A stretch of DNA of 60,767 nucleotides from Pandoraea horticolens (GCF_902459555.1 NZ_CABPSM010000026.1:1-60767); one strand, 5' to 3'; positions 20,348-29,840 are shown, counted from the first letter of the stretch. Notes: generated by a model from the letters alone, not told the origin. Translations and numbers: made by a program.

Positions 20348-21229
20348 ATGGATATCAGAAACGCCCGACGTTGGGCGGAGCCCGGCGCCAAGCGTTACGT
20401 CGGTGCGTCAATGGTGGTACTTGCTGCGTTTCTTGTTCGCAGCCTGCTGCATCCGGTGCTCGATCACTCGATGCCGGGCATCTTCTTCGTCTGCGCTGTC
20501 ATCATTGTCGAATTCTTCTGGGGCCTGGGACCGGCGATCATGGCCATGGTCATCAGCATCCCGATTTTCGATTTCTTCTTCGTTCCGCCATTTCGCGACA
20601 TCGGTGAGCTTGACCGGCGCGACGTGTTGATCATCACGGGCTTTCTGCTGATTGCACCGCTTGCCGTCGTGCTGATCGAACGCCTGCGCCGTGCCCAGTA
20701 CCGCGCAGAGTTGATCGCGGAGGTCGCGCAGACGCGCTACGAGATGTTGCTGCGCGCCGAGAACGAGCGCATGTTGCTGTCCGACTCGGTGCAGTTGGGC
20801 AACGCCTTGATGACGTATCTCACGAATCACCTCGATACGATTTTCTATCTGGCCAATCTCGCGACGCATTACGAATTCGTCGACGAGCATTTCCGCCGGG
20901 CGACGGGCGTTGCGCCCGAAGTCGTCAAGCGCGAGGGGCTGCGTGCGTTGCTGCATCCCGAGGACGCTGCGCGTGTCGCGGGACTATTCTCTGCCGATGG
21001 CGAGCGTCCGCAGCACGGCGTGCACAATCTGCGCATGCGCACTCGCGAAGGCGGCTATGAGATGTTCCACTGCGAATTACAGTATTTCCGGGCTCATGTC
21101 GGCACCTACGTGATTCTGCGTTTGCATGCGGGGCCGGCAGTGTGCCCGGTCTCGCCGTTACACACGCTTGCGCCGGCAGCCAATGCGCGAGATGTTGTCG
21201 AGACGCGGGTCGTCTCAGGCGGGGGTTGA
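20348..21229 (+). CDS. Membrane sensor protein with DUF4118 and PAS-like domains, no output domain
   Basis: 293 residues. Three or four hydrophobic spans in the first 110 residues include FFFVPPFRDIGELDRRD, the DUF4118 signature known from the KdpD sensor kinase. A coiled-coil-like linker follows (about 115-150), then a PAS-like fold (about 160-270; ATHYEFVDEHFRRATGVAPE and REGLRALLHPEDAARVAGLF). No kinase, GGDEF or HTH domain follows, so it must signal through a partner. The hydrolase gene starts 2 bp after its stop, indicating one transcript. Confidence 0.75.
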   Translation: MDIRNARRWAEPGAKRYVGASMVVLAAFLVRSLLHPVLDHSMPGIFFVCAVIIVEFFWGLGPAIMAMVISIPIFDFFFVPPFRDIGELDRRDVLIITGFLLIAPLAVVLIERLRRAQYRAELIAEVAQTRYEMLLRAENERMLLSDSVQLGNALMTYLTNHLDTIFYLANLATHYEFVDEHFRRATGVAPEVVKREGLRALLHPEDAARVAGLFSADGERPQHGVHNLRMRTREGGYEMFHCELQYFRAHVGTYVILRLHAGPAVCPVSPLHTLAPAANARDVVETRVVSGGG

Positions 21230-21231
21230 CG

Positions 21232-22101
21232 ATGTTTCAGGACGATGTTTTCTACAAGGGTGGCCAGCACGCGGTGCTGCTGTTGCCGGGGCTGTCGAGC
21301 ACACCGCTTGAGATGCGTCCGGTGGCGAAGGCGTTGCATCTCGACGGTTATACCGTTTCGGTGCCGCATATCGAGGGCTACGGACTCGGCACGCCGTGCA
21401 CCGATTGGCGCTCGTGGATCGCTGCGGCACGGGCGAAGTATCGCGAATTGCGCGATACGTACGAAACCGTGTCGGTATGCGGCCTGAGCATGGGCGCGAC
21501 GCTGAGTCTGGCCGTCGCGGAGGAAGAGCCGGATATCACGGCGCTCTCGCTGCTCGCTGTCACGCTCGTCTACGACGGCTGGACCATTCCCTGGTATTAC
21601 CCGCTCGTCGATCTGCTCTACCACACGCCATTCCGTCATCGCTATCGCTATCAGGAAAAGGCGCCGTTCGGTCTGAAAAACGAAGCGCTGCGCGCGCGCG
21701 TGGCGAAGTCGATGTCGCTGCACGACGCCTCGGAAATCGGCTCGGCCTCGTTGCCGTTGGCGCACCTCTACAACGCGCGCCGGTTGGCGGCGTATGTGCG
21801 CGAACGGCTGAACCGCGTGACGGCCGATTGCCTCATCATTCACGCCGTGGACGACGATACGTCGAGCCCGCACAATGCACGTATCGTCTACGACGGTGTG
21901 TCGTCCGAGGTGAAGCAGAAGTGCCTGCTTGGCGAGAGCTATCACATTTTGACGATGGACAACGAGCGCGAGACCGTCGCCGACGAGACACGCCGCTTTT
22001 TCCGCGATGCCGTCGCGCGTAGTACCGGTAGCGCCACGTCCGAGACGCGCATCATCTCCAAGGCGCTGCTGCGCGCCAAACGCCGTCGGGCGGCTGCCTG
22101 A
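21232..22101 (+). CDS. Alpha/beta hydrolase, carboxylesterase/monoacylglycerol lipase-like
   Basis: 289 residues of serine-hydrolase fold. The oxyanion start is LLLPGLSSTPLEM, the nucleophile is S86 in CGLSMGAT, the probable acid is in IIHAVDDDTSSP, and the histidine is in SYHILTMDNER. This resembles the Est30/carboxylesterase family that cleaves short and medium acyl esters. It begins 2 bp after the sensor-like gene, with only a G-rich weak ribosome site, so translation is probably coupled. Confidence 0.82.
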   Translation: MFQDDVFYKGGQHAVLLLPGLSSTPLEMRPVAKALHLDGYTVSVPHIEGYGLGTPCTDWRSWIAAARAKYRELRDTYETVSVCGLSMGATLSLAVAEEEPDITALSLLAVTLVYDGWTIPWYYPLVDLLYHTPFRHRYRYQEKAPFGLKNEALRARVAKSMSLHDASEIGSASLPLAHLYNARRLAAYVRERLNRVTADCLIIHAVDDDTSSPHNARIVYDGVSSEVKQKCLLGESYHILTMDNERETVADETRRFFRDAVARSTGSATSETRIISKALLRAKRRRAAA

Positions 22102-22235
22102 TACTGCCGTGCCGCGCTCACGCGCCAGTGCGAAGGGGGTAGTGTCATCAAACTGCCATCGATGGCCGGTTATGGTCTGGGTTTTCCGATCCAGCCGCTG
22201 GCATGATTTGCTGGCGGCGCTGCATACCCCAGGCC

Positions 22236-23429
22236 ATGTCATCGCTCCTCATCGAATCCGTCAGTAAGCAGTGGGGCAATACACACGCGCTTCACGATGT
22301 GAGTTTCGCCGCGGATGCTGGTTCGCTGGTGGTGCTTCTCGGCCCGTCGGGCTGTGGCAAGTCGACCCTGCTTCGCATGATCGCCGGCCTCGATACGCCG
22401 AGCACCGGACGCATCGTGCTGGGCGGCATCGACGTGACCGCATTGCCCCCCGCACGTCGCAAGCTCTCGATGGTATTCCAGTCGTACGCGCTGTTCCCGC
22501 ATCTGTCGGTGCGCGACAACCTGCTGTTCGGTCTGCGCGTGCGCGGCGAACCGGCGCGCGATTACCCGCAGCGTCTGGCGCGCGTGGCATCGCTGCTCGG
22601 CCTCGAGCCGTATCTGGAGCGTAAGCCGTCGCAGCTCTCGGGGGGGCAGCAACAGCGCGTGGCACTGGGCCGCGCCGTGATCGCCGAGACGTCCGTCTGT
22701 CTGATGGACGAACCGCTCTCGAATCTCGACGCCCAACTGCGGCAGGAAATGCGTCGTGAGATCCGCGCGCTGCAACAGCAGCTTGGCATGACGCTCGTCT
22801 ATGTCACCCACGATCAGACTGAAGCGATGAGCATGGCCGATCAGGTCGTGTTGCTGCGCGACGGCCGCATCGAGCAACGCGGTGCACCGCACACGCTTTA
22901 TGCCACGCCCGCCACCCGGTTTGCGGCGAGCTTCATCGGCACGCCGCCGATGCAATTGCTGCACCTCGTGCGCCATGGCGATGCGCTGGTGCCTGCCGGG
23001 CAGACCGGCCCCGCGCTGGCCTCGGCCCTAGGCGGTGCGCGAGACACTGCGTTGCTTGGGTTGCGTCCCGAGCATGTGCGCGCAGTCCCGCCGACGTCGG
23101 TAGGTGCGGTGCTGGCCACGGTGAGCGCCGTCGAATATCTGGGCGCGGACACGCTCGTCGCTTGCACGTTGGGCGAGGCGGGCGAAGTCGCCACCCGCGT
23201 GCCGGGGCATCGGCCGTTCGCGCCCGGCGAAGCCATCGGTTTGCAATGGGACGCGGCCCACCAACATCTGTTCGACGCGACCACCGGCGTGCGCCTCGCC
23301 GAGGCGACGGCGAACTGGCGAACCGTGCAAGCTGCGGACCCGGTCTGCACCGGCGCTATCGCCGTGTCGGCGAGCGAACTCGCGACGGCGGCAGCGCTCG
23401 CGTCGCTCAAGCCAGAGCAACACGTCTGA
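22236..23429 (+). CDS. ugpC: ABC transporter ATP-binding protein, UgpC/MalK type
   Basis: 397 residues. Walker A is GPSGCGKST, the signature is LSGGQQQR, Walker B is VCLMDEPLSNLD, and the switch is VTHDQTEAMS. A C-terminal TOBE/OB extension (after about residue 240; LGLRPEHVRAV) is typical of MalK/UgpC ATPases that energise sugar or glycerol-3-phosphate import. It heads a four-gene importer cluster. The start at 22236 gives the family-typical MSSLLIESVSKQWG. The symbol rests on similarity of the whole set and is tentative. Confidence 0.8.
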   Translation: MSSLLIESVSKQWGNTHALHDVSFAADAGSLVVLLGPSGCGKSTLLRMIAGLDTPSTGRIVLGGIDVTALPPARRKLSMVFQSYALFPHLSVRDNLLFGLRVRGEPARDYPQRLARVASLLGLEPYLERKPSQLSGGQQQRVALGRAVIAETSVCLMDEPLSNLDAQLRQEMRREIRALQQQLGMTLVYVTHDQTEAMSMADQVVLLRDGRIEQRGAPHTLYATPATRFAASFIGTPPMQLLHLVRHGDALVPAGQTGPALASALGGARDTALLGLRPEHVRAVPPTSVGAVLATVSAVEYLGADTLVACTLGEAGEVATRVPGHRPFAPGEAIGLQWDAAHQHLFDATTGVRLAEATANWRTVQAADPVCTGAIAVSASELATAAALASLKPEQHV

Positions 23430-23532
23430 CATAGGCCCGCCGCCGTTGCTGCGGAACCGGCGCGGCGATCGAGAAGCCCGGCATCGGACACCAATCACAC
23501 CACCACAACGCTTACATGGGGAACCAAGCGAC

Positions 23533-24837
23533 ATGCGACGCACGATTCTGAAAACGTTTGCGGCCAGTCTGGCCACGCTGGCATTGGGCGGCCTGACGGG
23601 CTCGGCCATGGCGCAGCAGAAGCCGGTCGAGCTTACGTTCTATTACCCGGTCGCTGTTGGCGGCCCGGTCACGAAGATCATCAACGATCTGGTGGCGGAC
23701 TTCGAGAAGGATCATCCGAACATCAAGGTCAAGCCGGTGTACGCCGGGACGTACCAGGATTCCGTGGTCAAGGCGCTGACCGCCGCGAAGGCCGGCACGC
23801 CGCCGCAACTGGCTGTGCTTGCCGCCGCCGATGTCTTCACGCTGATCGACGAAGACGCCGTGGTGCCCATCGACAGCATCGCCGGCACGGCTGCCGACAA
23901 GCAGTGGCTCGACGGCTTCTACCCGGCGCTGATGCTGAACTCGCGCATCAACGGTCACACCTGGGGTGTGCCGTTCCAGCGCTCGACCATCGTCATGTAC
24001 TGGAACAAGGACATGTTCCGCGAGGCCGGTCTCGACCCGGATCGCGCGCCCGCGAACTGGGCCGAGCTGACCAGCTATGCCCAGAAGCTCACCAAGCGCG
24101 ACGCGTCGGGCAATGTGACGCAGTGGGGTATCAAGGTGCCGTCGGTGGGCTTCGCCTACTGGCTGTTCCAGGCGTTCACCACGCCGGCCGGCGTCGAACT
24201 GATGAACCCGGCAGGTACCAAGACGTTCCTCAACGCGCCGCAGGCGGTCGAGTCGCTTCAGTATTGGGTGGATCTCGCGGCGAAATACAAGGTCATGCCG
24301 ACGGGCGCGATCGAGTGGGGCACCACGCCGAAGGACTTCCTCGAGAAGAAGACGGCCGTCATCTACACGACGACCGGCAACCTGACCAACATCCGCACCA
24401 ATGCCACGTTCCCGTTCGGCGTTGGCAAGATGCCGGCCAAGGTGCGCGGCGGCAGCCCGACCGGCGGCGGCAACTTCTACGTGTTCAAGAAGACCACGCC
24501 GGAAGAGAGGCAGGCTGCGATGACGTTCATCAAGTGGGCCACCACGCCTGAGCGCGCGGCGCAGTTCGGCATCGACACCGGCTACGTTGCCGTGACGCCG
24601 GCCGCCTGGGAGACTCCGGCGATGAAGCAGTACGTGCAGAAGGTGCCCGCTGCCGCCGTGGCGCGCGACCAGCTTGGCGTGAGCGTGGCGGAGTTCTCCA
24701 CGCACGACAATCAGCGTGTCACGAAGGCGCTCAACGATGCGCTGCAAGCCGCGCTCACCGGCACCAAGTCGCCGAAGCAGGCGCTGGACGACGCGCAGCG
24801 CGAAGCGGATCGCATCCTGCGTGCGTACGCTCGCTGA
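23533..24837 (+). CDS. ugpB: ABC transporter substrate-binding protein, UgpB type
   Basis: The 434-residue precursor has a signal peptide (MRRTILKTFAASLATLA, cleaved after about AMA at residue 32). The mature chain is an SBP_bac_8 protein similar to UgpB: ELTFYYPVAVGGPVTKIIND at the start, then WGVPFQRSTIVMYWNKD and TGGGNFYVFKKTTPEERQAA. Probable ligands are glycerol-3-phosphate or its diesters, but a sugar cannot be excluded since no phosphodiesterase gene (ugpQ) follows. It lies about 100 bp after ugpC. Confidence 0.82.
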   Translation: MRRTILKTFAASLATLALGGLTGSAMAQQKPVELTFYYPVAVGGPVTKIINDLVADFEKDHPNIKVKPVYAGTYQDSVVKALTAAKAGTPPQLAVLAAADVFTLIDEDAVVPIDSIAGTAADKQWLDGFYPALMLNSRINGHTWGVPFQRSTIVMYWNKDMFREAGLDPDRAPANWAELTSYAQKLTKRDASGNVTQWGIKVPSVGFAYWLFQAFTTPAGVELMNPAGTKTFLNAPQAVESLQYWVDLAAKYKVMPTGAIEWGTTPKDFLEKKTAVIYTTTGNLTNIRTNATFPFGVGKMPAKVRGGSPTGGGNFYVFKKTTPEERQAAMTFIKWATTPERAAQFGIDTGYVAVTPAAWETPAMKQYVQKVPAAAVARDQLGVSVAEFSTHDNQRVTKALNDALQAALTGTKSPKQALDDAQREADRILRAYAR

Positions 24838-24948
24838 AATCTCGTCCTCGCTGGACGTCGCTGTCAGTTTCTTTGAAATGCGGGGCCGGCATATCGCGGT
24901 GACACTTCCGTGTGTACCGGCCCCGAGTGTTGAATCGATGGACCGTCG

Positions 24949-25824
24949 ATGAATCGTTCCTCTGCTTCGTGGGTGCCCTGGCTGCTGCTGTTACCGGCGC
25001 TGGTGCTGCTCGTTGCTTTCACCCACTATCCGGCTGTCGCTACGCTATGGCACAGCGTCTTCTCGACGGCGCGTGCCGGCGCGTCGTCCGTGTACGTGGG
25101 CGCCGAGAATTATCAGCTTCTGCTCGAAGACCCCGTCTTCTGGCAGGCGCTGCGTAACAACCTTCTGTTCGCGCTGATTACCGTGCCTGTGGCGATTGCG
25201 CTCTCGATTGCCATGGCGCTGTGGGTGCACCGTCAGGTGCCGGGGCGCGCACTGTTGCGTCTGGCGTATTTCACGCCGGCCATTCTGCCGATGATCGCGG
25301 TGGCCAACATCTGGCTGTTCTTCTACACACCGCAGTACGGCCTGATCGCGCAGATTTCGCAAGCGTTCGGATGGGGCGATCACAACTGGCTCGGTCAGCC
25401 CGGCACGGCGCTGCCCGCGCTGATGATCGTGACGATCTGGAAAGAGGCCGGGTTCTTCATGATCTTCTATCTGGCCGCGCTGCAACAGATTTCGCCGACG
25501 CTTGCCGAGGCGGCTGCGCTCGAAGGCGCGTCGCGCTGGCAGTTCTTCCTGCGCGTGCAGTGGCCGCTGCTGATGCCTACCACCGTGTTCGTGGTGATCA
25601 ATGCACTCATCAACGCGTTCCGCCTCGTCGACCACATTGTCGTGATGACGCGCGGCGGGCCCGACAACGTCACGCAATTGCTGCTGTACTACATCTATCA
25701 GGTGGCCTTCAGCTTTTGGGATACGTCCTACGCGGCGGCGCTGACGGTGGTCTTGCTCACGCTGCTCGCCATCGTCGCCTTTGTGAAATTCCGTCTGCTC
25801 GACTCACGCACGCACTACCAATGA
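24949..25824 (+). CDS. ugpA: ABC transporter permease, UgpA type
   Basis: 291 residues, six membrane spans, MalF/UgpA fold. The EAA loop is EAAALEGASRWQFFLRVQWP (about 184-203), followed by LLMPTTVFVVINALINAFRLVD. The last codons overlap ugpE as ATGA, so the two permeases are translationally coupled. Confidence 0.87.
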   Translation: MNRSSASWVPWLLLLPALVLLVAFTHYPAVATLWHSVFSTARAGASSVYVGAENYQLLLEDPVFWQALRNNLLFALITVPVAIALSIAMALWVHRQVPGRALLRLAYFTPAILPMIAVANIWLFFYTPQYGLIAQISQAFGWGDHNWLGQPGTALPALMIVTIWKEAGFFMIFYLAALQQISPTLAEAAALEGASRWQFFLRVQWPLLMPTTVFVVINALINAFRLVDHIVVMTRGGPDNVTQLLLYYIYQVAFSFWDTSYAAALTVVLLTLLAIVAFVKFRLLDSRTHYQ

Positions 25825-26705
25825 CGAACTCCACCAGCCCGACGCCTGCCACGCTCACGCCTGTGAAGCCACGTGCCGTCCTTCCAGCATTTTCCGCGAA
25901 CGGTCAGGCGAACCTGATCGACACTGCGGGTGCATGGCTGCTCGGCCTGCTGTGGCTGCTGCCGTTGCTCTATGCATTCTGGAGCGCATTTCATCCGTCG
26001 GCTTATGCCACGCGCTTCTCGCTGAGCGCGCCGCTCACGCTCGAGAATTTCGTCCACGCGTGGCAAGCGGCGCCGTTCGGGCGGTATCTCGTCAATACCT
26101 TCGCGCTGGTGACGGTGATCCTCGCCGCGCAACTCGTGCTCGCAACGCTTGCGGCCTATGCGTTCGCTCGCTTCGCGTTTCGTGGCAGCGAGGTGGCGTT
26201 CATGATCGTGCTGCTGCAATTGATGGTCATGCCCGACGTGCTCATCGTCGAGAACTATCGCACCATCGCCTGGATGGGCCTGCGTGACACGATCCTGGGC
26301 ATTGCATTGCCGTACTTCGCGTCGGCATTCGGCATTTTCCTGTTGCGGCAGGCGTTCAAGACGGTGCCGCGCGAACTGGACGATGCCGCGCGCGTGGAAG
26401 GCGCCAACGCGTGGCAAGTGCTCTGGCGCGTGTATGTGCCGCTCGCGCGTCCGGTATATGTCGCGTATGCGCTGGTGTCGATCAGTCACCACTGGAACAA
26501 CTTCCTGTGGCCGCTCATCGTGACGAACTCTGTCGAAGCGCGCCCGCTGACGGTGGGGTTGCAGGTGTTCGCGTCGACCGATCAGGGGATCGACTGGTCG
26601 ATGATTACGGCCGCCACGTTGATGACCGCCGCGCCGTTGTTCATCGCCTTTCTTCTCTTTCAGCGTCAGTTCGTGCAGTCGTTCATGCGGGCGGGCATCC
26701 GCTGA
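25821..26705 (+). CDS. ugpE: ABC transporter permease, UgpE type
   Basis: 294 residues. A charged cytoplasmic leader of about 35 residues precedes six spans. The EAA loop is DDAARVEGANAWQVLWRVYV, followed by PLARPVYVAYALVSISHHWNN in part, as in UgpE/MalG. ATGA overlap with ugpA fixes the start. A bidirectional terminator closes the operon 40 bp downstream. Confidence 0.87.
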   Translation: MTNSTSPTPATLTPVKPRAVLPAFSANGQANLIDTAGAWLLGLLWLLPLLYAFWSAFHPSAYATRFSLSAPLTLENFVHAWQAAPFGRYLVNTFALVTVILAAQLVLATLAAYAFARFAFRGSEVAFMIVLLQLMVMPDVLIVENYRTIAWMGLRDTILGIALPYFASAFGIFLLRQAFKTVPRELDDAARVEGANAWQVLWRVYVPLARPVYVAYALVSISHHWNNFLWPLIVTNSVEARPLTVGLQVFASTDQGIDWSMITAATLMTAAPLFIAFLLFQRQFVQSFMRAGIR

Positions 26706-26744
26706 ACGGCGAGCAGGCGGGCGCCAGTCATCGGCCAGAAAGCA

Positions 26745-26772
26745 AAACGGCACACCGCAGGGCGTGCCGTTT
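26745..26772. terminator. Bidirectional intrinsic terminator between ugpE and the usp gene
   Basis: Perfect 9-bp stem AAACGGCAC/GTGCCGTTT with a 10-nt loop. T-rich tracts follow in both directions (TTTCGTTT rightward, TTTTGCTTT leftward). It sits between convergent genes, as expected for a shared terminator. Confidence 0.85.
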
Positions 26773-26819
26773 CGTTTAGCGCCGGACCCTATCGGGTCAG
26801 ACGGCCTGCTGTCGCCGGC

Positions 26820-27281
26820 TTACTGGTCGGCGGCCTTGACCAGCAGAACCGGCAGCGTGGTAATGCGCAGCAGCGTTTCGGCGACGCTGCCGAGCAGCAG
26901 GCGATTGAGCCCGCGGCGGCCGTGCGTGCCGAGCACGATCACGTCGGCGTTCCATTCCTGCGCTTCGCGCAGCACGGCGTCGGCGATTTCATCGGTGCCT
27001 GCGTCGAGGGTGATCATCTTCGTTTCGGCCTCGACACCACGCTTTTTCAACTCGGCTTGTGCCTTAGCGAGAATCTCGCCCGTTTCCTTCTCGAACGACT
27101 CCTGGCTCTCCAGCGGTACGAAGCCGCTATAGGCGCCCGCAGCGTAGGCGTTGGCAAGCGAGGGAACGACCGACACCAGGCGGATCTTGCCCTGGCTCAG
27201 GGCCACGAGCTTGACGGCTTCGTCCATGGCGCGGTTCGAGGGGGTGCTACCGTCGATCGAGACCAGAATGCGTTCGTACAT
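26820..27281 (-). CDS. Universal stress protein, UspA family
   Basis: 153 residues starting MYERILVSIDGSTPSNRAMD. The ATP-binding loop is VLGTHGRRGLNRLLLGSVAE (about 123-142; G-2x-G-9x-G-S pattern), followed by LLRITTLPVLLVK. It is probably ATP-binding and cytoplasmic, with a role in stress survival. The start is set at the ATG preceded by AGAGGACACC; an upstream extension of about 30 residues reads like non-coding sequence. Confidence 0.9.
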   Translation of the reverse strand: MYERILVSIDGSTPSNRAMDEAVKLVALSQGKIRLVSVVPSLANAYAAGAYSGFVPLESQESFEKETGEILAKAQAELKKRGVEAETKMITLDAGTDEIADAVLREAQEWNADVIVLGTHGRRGLNRLLLGSVAETLLRITTLPVLLVKAADQ

Positions 27282-27445
27282 GATGGTGTCCTCTTTGGGC
27301 TGAAAACGTGTGAAAGTCTGCGTGATGCCACGGCGGGCATGAATACGCCGGGATGATTTTGATTTTCGCACCGGGCGTATCGAAAGTCATCCCATGCAAC
27401 GGCACCGGGTTGACCATGCGCAATATCGCATCGTAATGCCAACCG

Positions 27446-27480
27446 CCGGCGCGTGCACGCCGGGGGGGGGCGTGCGCCGG
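27446..27480. repeat. GC-rich inverted repeat with nine-G loop
   Basis: CCGGCGCGTGCACGCC (27446-27461) and GGCGTGCGCCGG (27469-27480) form a 12-bp stem with a 4-nt bulge. The loop belongs to a run of nine G (27462-27470). It lies just downstream of the leftward lipoprotein gene, which it may terminate or stabilise, although no T-run follows. Confidence 0.5.
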
Positions 27481-27519
27481 GAGGTTTGGGCTGTTTCAGA
27501 TGCCGGAACGCATGCCGCC

Positions 27520-27774
27520 TCAGTTCGGCCGGCAGGCGATCACGAGATTGGCGACGCCGCCGCTCACATCGCGTGCGAGTACGTCGTAGCCCTTTTGCTG
27601 GCATTGGGTGCGGGCGCGCTGGTCGCAGTCGCCGGCATTGGTGGCCGAGCACTGGATCTGCTGAGTGGGGCGTCCGTCCGAGGTGAACAGCGGGGCAGAC
27701 GAGCCGCAAGCAGACAGCGTGATCGTGAGAAGCCCCGAGGAAAGCAGAGTGGCGATCTTTGCGAGATTTTTCAT
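27520..27774 (-). CDS. Small putative outer-membrane or periplasmic lipoprotein
   Basis: 84 residues. A short basic start (MKNLAKIATLL) and hydrophobic core lead to a lipobox LTITLSAC, with C23 as lipidation site. The mature part of about 60 residues has several further cysteines (IQCSATNAGDCDQRARTQC and a final ACRPN) that could form disulphides in the periplasm. No family recognised; function unknown. The start is the only reasonable ATG. Confidence 0.75.
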   Translation of the reverse strand: MKNLAKIATLLSSGLLTITLSACGSSAPLFTSDGRPTQQIQCSATNAGDCDQRARTQCQQKGYDVLARDVSGGVANLVIACRPN

Positions 27775-27889
27775 AACGGTCGTCTTATAAGCTCTCGCGA
27801 GTATAACGCGGTGTCATGGCGCTGAGCGTGCCCCGGTTCCAAGGTTGGGATACGTCTCAAGCGGCCTCTGATCGCCGCTGACTGCCGCT

Positions 27890-28813
27890 CTATCGACTCG
27901 CCGCGTCGGTGCGGTCTGCAGCACTTGCCAGACGTTGGCGGTGCAGTGTGCGCAGGCTGTCGAACACGACGAGCACGACGCCGAACCAAATCGGCATGTA
28001 CGTCCATAGACCGCGAGCCGTGAAGGGTTCGTCGAGCAGGAAGATCGAGACTACGAAAAGCAGCACCGGCTCCACGTATCCGAAAATGCCGTACAGCCCG
28101 ATAGGCAGCATGCGCGCGGCACCTAGCGTGCTCGCCAGTGCGCCGGCACTGAGCAGGCCAAGCGCGGGCAGCCAGAGCCAGTAGCGAGGTTCGCCGAGCA
28201 CTATGGCGTTTTGCGGCCAGGCTTGCCAGAGCACGACGGCGGCGACCGGCGTCATTGCCAGCACTTCCATCGTGAAGCCGCTGAGTGCGTCGAGCCGCAG
28301 TCGCCGGCGCAGCACGAAATAGGGCGGATAGCCGAACATGATGAGCGCTGTCACCCATGACAGGGCGCGCGTCGCCCAGAGTTCATGGGCCACTCCCAAT
28401 GCGGCCACGATCATGGCGGCCATCTGTAGCCGGTTCAGCCGCTCCTTGTACACCGTGCGCCCGGCCAGCACCATGGTGAGCGGCAGCAGGAAGTAGCCGA
28501 GGGAGACGTCGAGCAGGCGCTGTTGCAGCGGAGCCCACACGAACAGCCAGAGCTGAACGCTCAACAGCGCCGCGCAGAGTAATACCGCGCCCAACAGCGC
28601 CGGCCGGTGAAGTACGTGCGAAATCGTGCTGCCGAGAATGTTCCAGCGCCGCAGTACCGACACGATGACGAGCGTGCCGGGCAGCGTCAGCAGAATACGC
28701 CAGGCGAACACGTCCAGGCCGGTCAGGGGCGCCAACTGCGAGACGAGCGCGGGCATGACGGCGAACATGACCGACGCCGAGACAGAGAGCATGACGCCGC
28801 GACCGGAAAGCAT
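27890..28813 (-). CDS. rarD: EamA/DMT-superfamily transporter, RarD type
   Basis: 307 residues with ten predicted membrane spans. The N-terminal half matches RarD (MLSVSASVMFAVMPALVSQL, then LDVFAWRILLTLPGTLV and QLWLFVWAP). The second half repeats the EamA fold, with GIFGYVEPVLLFVVSIFLLD as signature. Founding member RarD was tied to chloramphenicol sensitivity; real substrates are unknown. The start at 28813 follows CAGGACACCC; the upstream open frame is not coding. Confidence 0.83.
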   Translation of the reverse strand: MLSGRGVMLSVSASVMFAVMPALVSQLAPLTGLDVFAWRILLTLPGTLVIVSVLRRWNILGSTISHVLHRPALLGAVLLCAALLSVQLWLFVWAPLQQRLLDVSLGYFLLPLTMVLAGRTVYKERLNRLQMAAMIVAALGVAHELWATRALSWVTALIMFGYPPYFVLRRRLRLDALSGFTMEVLAMTPVAAVVLWQAWPQNAIVLGEPRYWLWLPALGLLSAGALASTLGAARMLPIGLYGIFGYVEPVLLFVVSIFLLDEPFTARGLWTYMPIWFGVVLVVFDSLRTLHRQRLASAADRTDAASR

Positions 28814-29016
28814 GGGTGTCCTGTGAAATGAAGCGAGAGGGCAGGTGCTTCGCCCGGTACAGGCCGCGAGCATAGCAAATTTGCACCAGACCGGGGCGTT
28901 CTCATGGGATTGCGCCTGGCCGGGCCCGGCCAGGCTCGCGAGCGCGTATGATCGCCATTCGTCGCCGTTTTTCATTTCTTGCCGCCGCGCGCGGCACATT
29001 TGCAGGAGATTCGTGC

Positions 29017-29817
29017 ATGCCGTCCGTCCCCGCTGTTGCTGAATACGCGGCTTTCGCAGCTTCGATGGCCGATGCCGTCAGGCCGCTGTCGCTGGGCTGG
29101 TTCCGCCGGCGTTTGGCCGTCGACGACAAGGCGGACGAGAGTCCGGTCACGATTGCGGATCGCGAGGTCGAGACCGCGCTGCGCGAGAAGATCGCAGCAC
29201 GATATCCGTCGCACGGCATTTGGGGCGAGGAGTTCGGCAAGCGCGGTGTGGATGCGGAATTCGTCTGGTCGGTCGATCCCATCGACGGCACGCGCAGCTT
29301 TATCACAGGACACCCGCTGTGGGGCACCTTGCTGGCCTTGTTGCAAAACGGTCAGCCGATCGTCGGCCTGATCGACATTCCGGCAACGGGCGAGCGCTGG
29401 GTCGGTGTGAACGACGCCGCCAGCGGTGTGCACGAAGCCCGCTTCGGCGGCGAGCTATGCCGCACCAGCCCGGTCACTGTGCTGGCCGACGCGACGGTCT
29501 ACGCGACGTCGCCCGACATTTTCGATGCGGCGGAGTATGCGCAGTTCGAGCGTTTGACGAAGGCCGTGAGCCGCCGTCGTTTCGGCGGCGATTGCTATGC
29601 CTACGGGCTGCTGGCGAGCGGGCACATCGAACTCGTCATGGAAGCCGGATTGCAGACCTACGACTATCTGGCGGTGGCGCCCGTCGTCGAAGCGGCGGGG
29701 GGTGTCATCACCGATTGGGAAGGCAAGCCGCTTACGCTGACCTCGCAGGGGCGCGTGCTGGCGGCTGCGAATGCCGAACTGCACGCCGCCGCGCTGGCGT
29801 GCATTCGCGCAGACTGA
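29017..29817 (+). CDS. Inositol-monophosphatase-family phosphatase, histidinol-phosphatase (HisN)-like
   Basis: 266 residues. Metal-binding motifs of the IMPase superfamily are present: GIWGEEFG (about 67-74), VDPIDGTRSFITGHP (about 86-100), and GLQTYDYLAVAPVVEAAGG near residue 215, where the last metal-binding aspartate lies in YDYLA. The FITGHPLWGTLLAL stretch favours the HisN (histidinol-phosphate) subgroup. It converges with the MATE gene, 23 bp apart. Start ATG at 29017 follows CAGGAGATTC. Confidence 0.82.
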   Translation: MPSVPAVAEYAAFAASMADAVRPLSLGWFRRRLAVDDKADESPVTIADREVETALREKIAARYPSHGIWGEEFGKRGVDAEFVWSVDPIDGTRSFITGHPLWGTLLALLQNGQPIVGLIDIPATGERWVGVNDAASGVHEARFGGELCRTSPVTVLADATVYATSPDIFDAAEYAQFERLTKAVSRRRFGGDCYAYGLLASGHIELVMEAGLQTYDYLAVAPVVEAAGGVITDWEGKPLTLTSQGRVLAAANAELHAAALACIRAD

Positions 29818-29840
29818 GACCGCAAGAGCGTCGGGGGCGA

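Noticed and set aside
22236-26705. Calling the importer strictly a glycerol-3-phosphate system
   Set aside because: Similarity to UgpABCE is good, but no ugpQ or glp gene is adjacent, so the ligand is left open.
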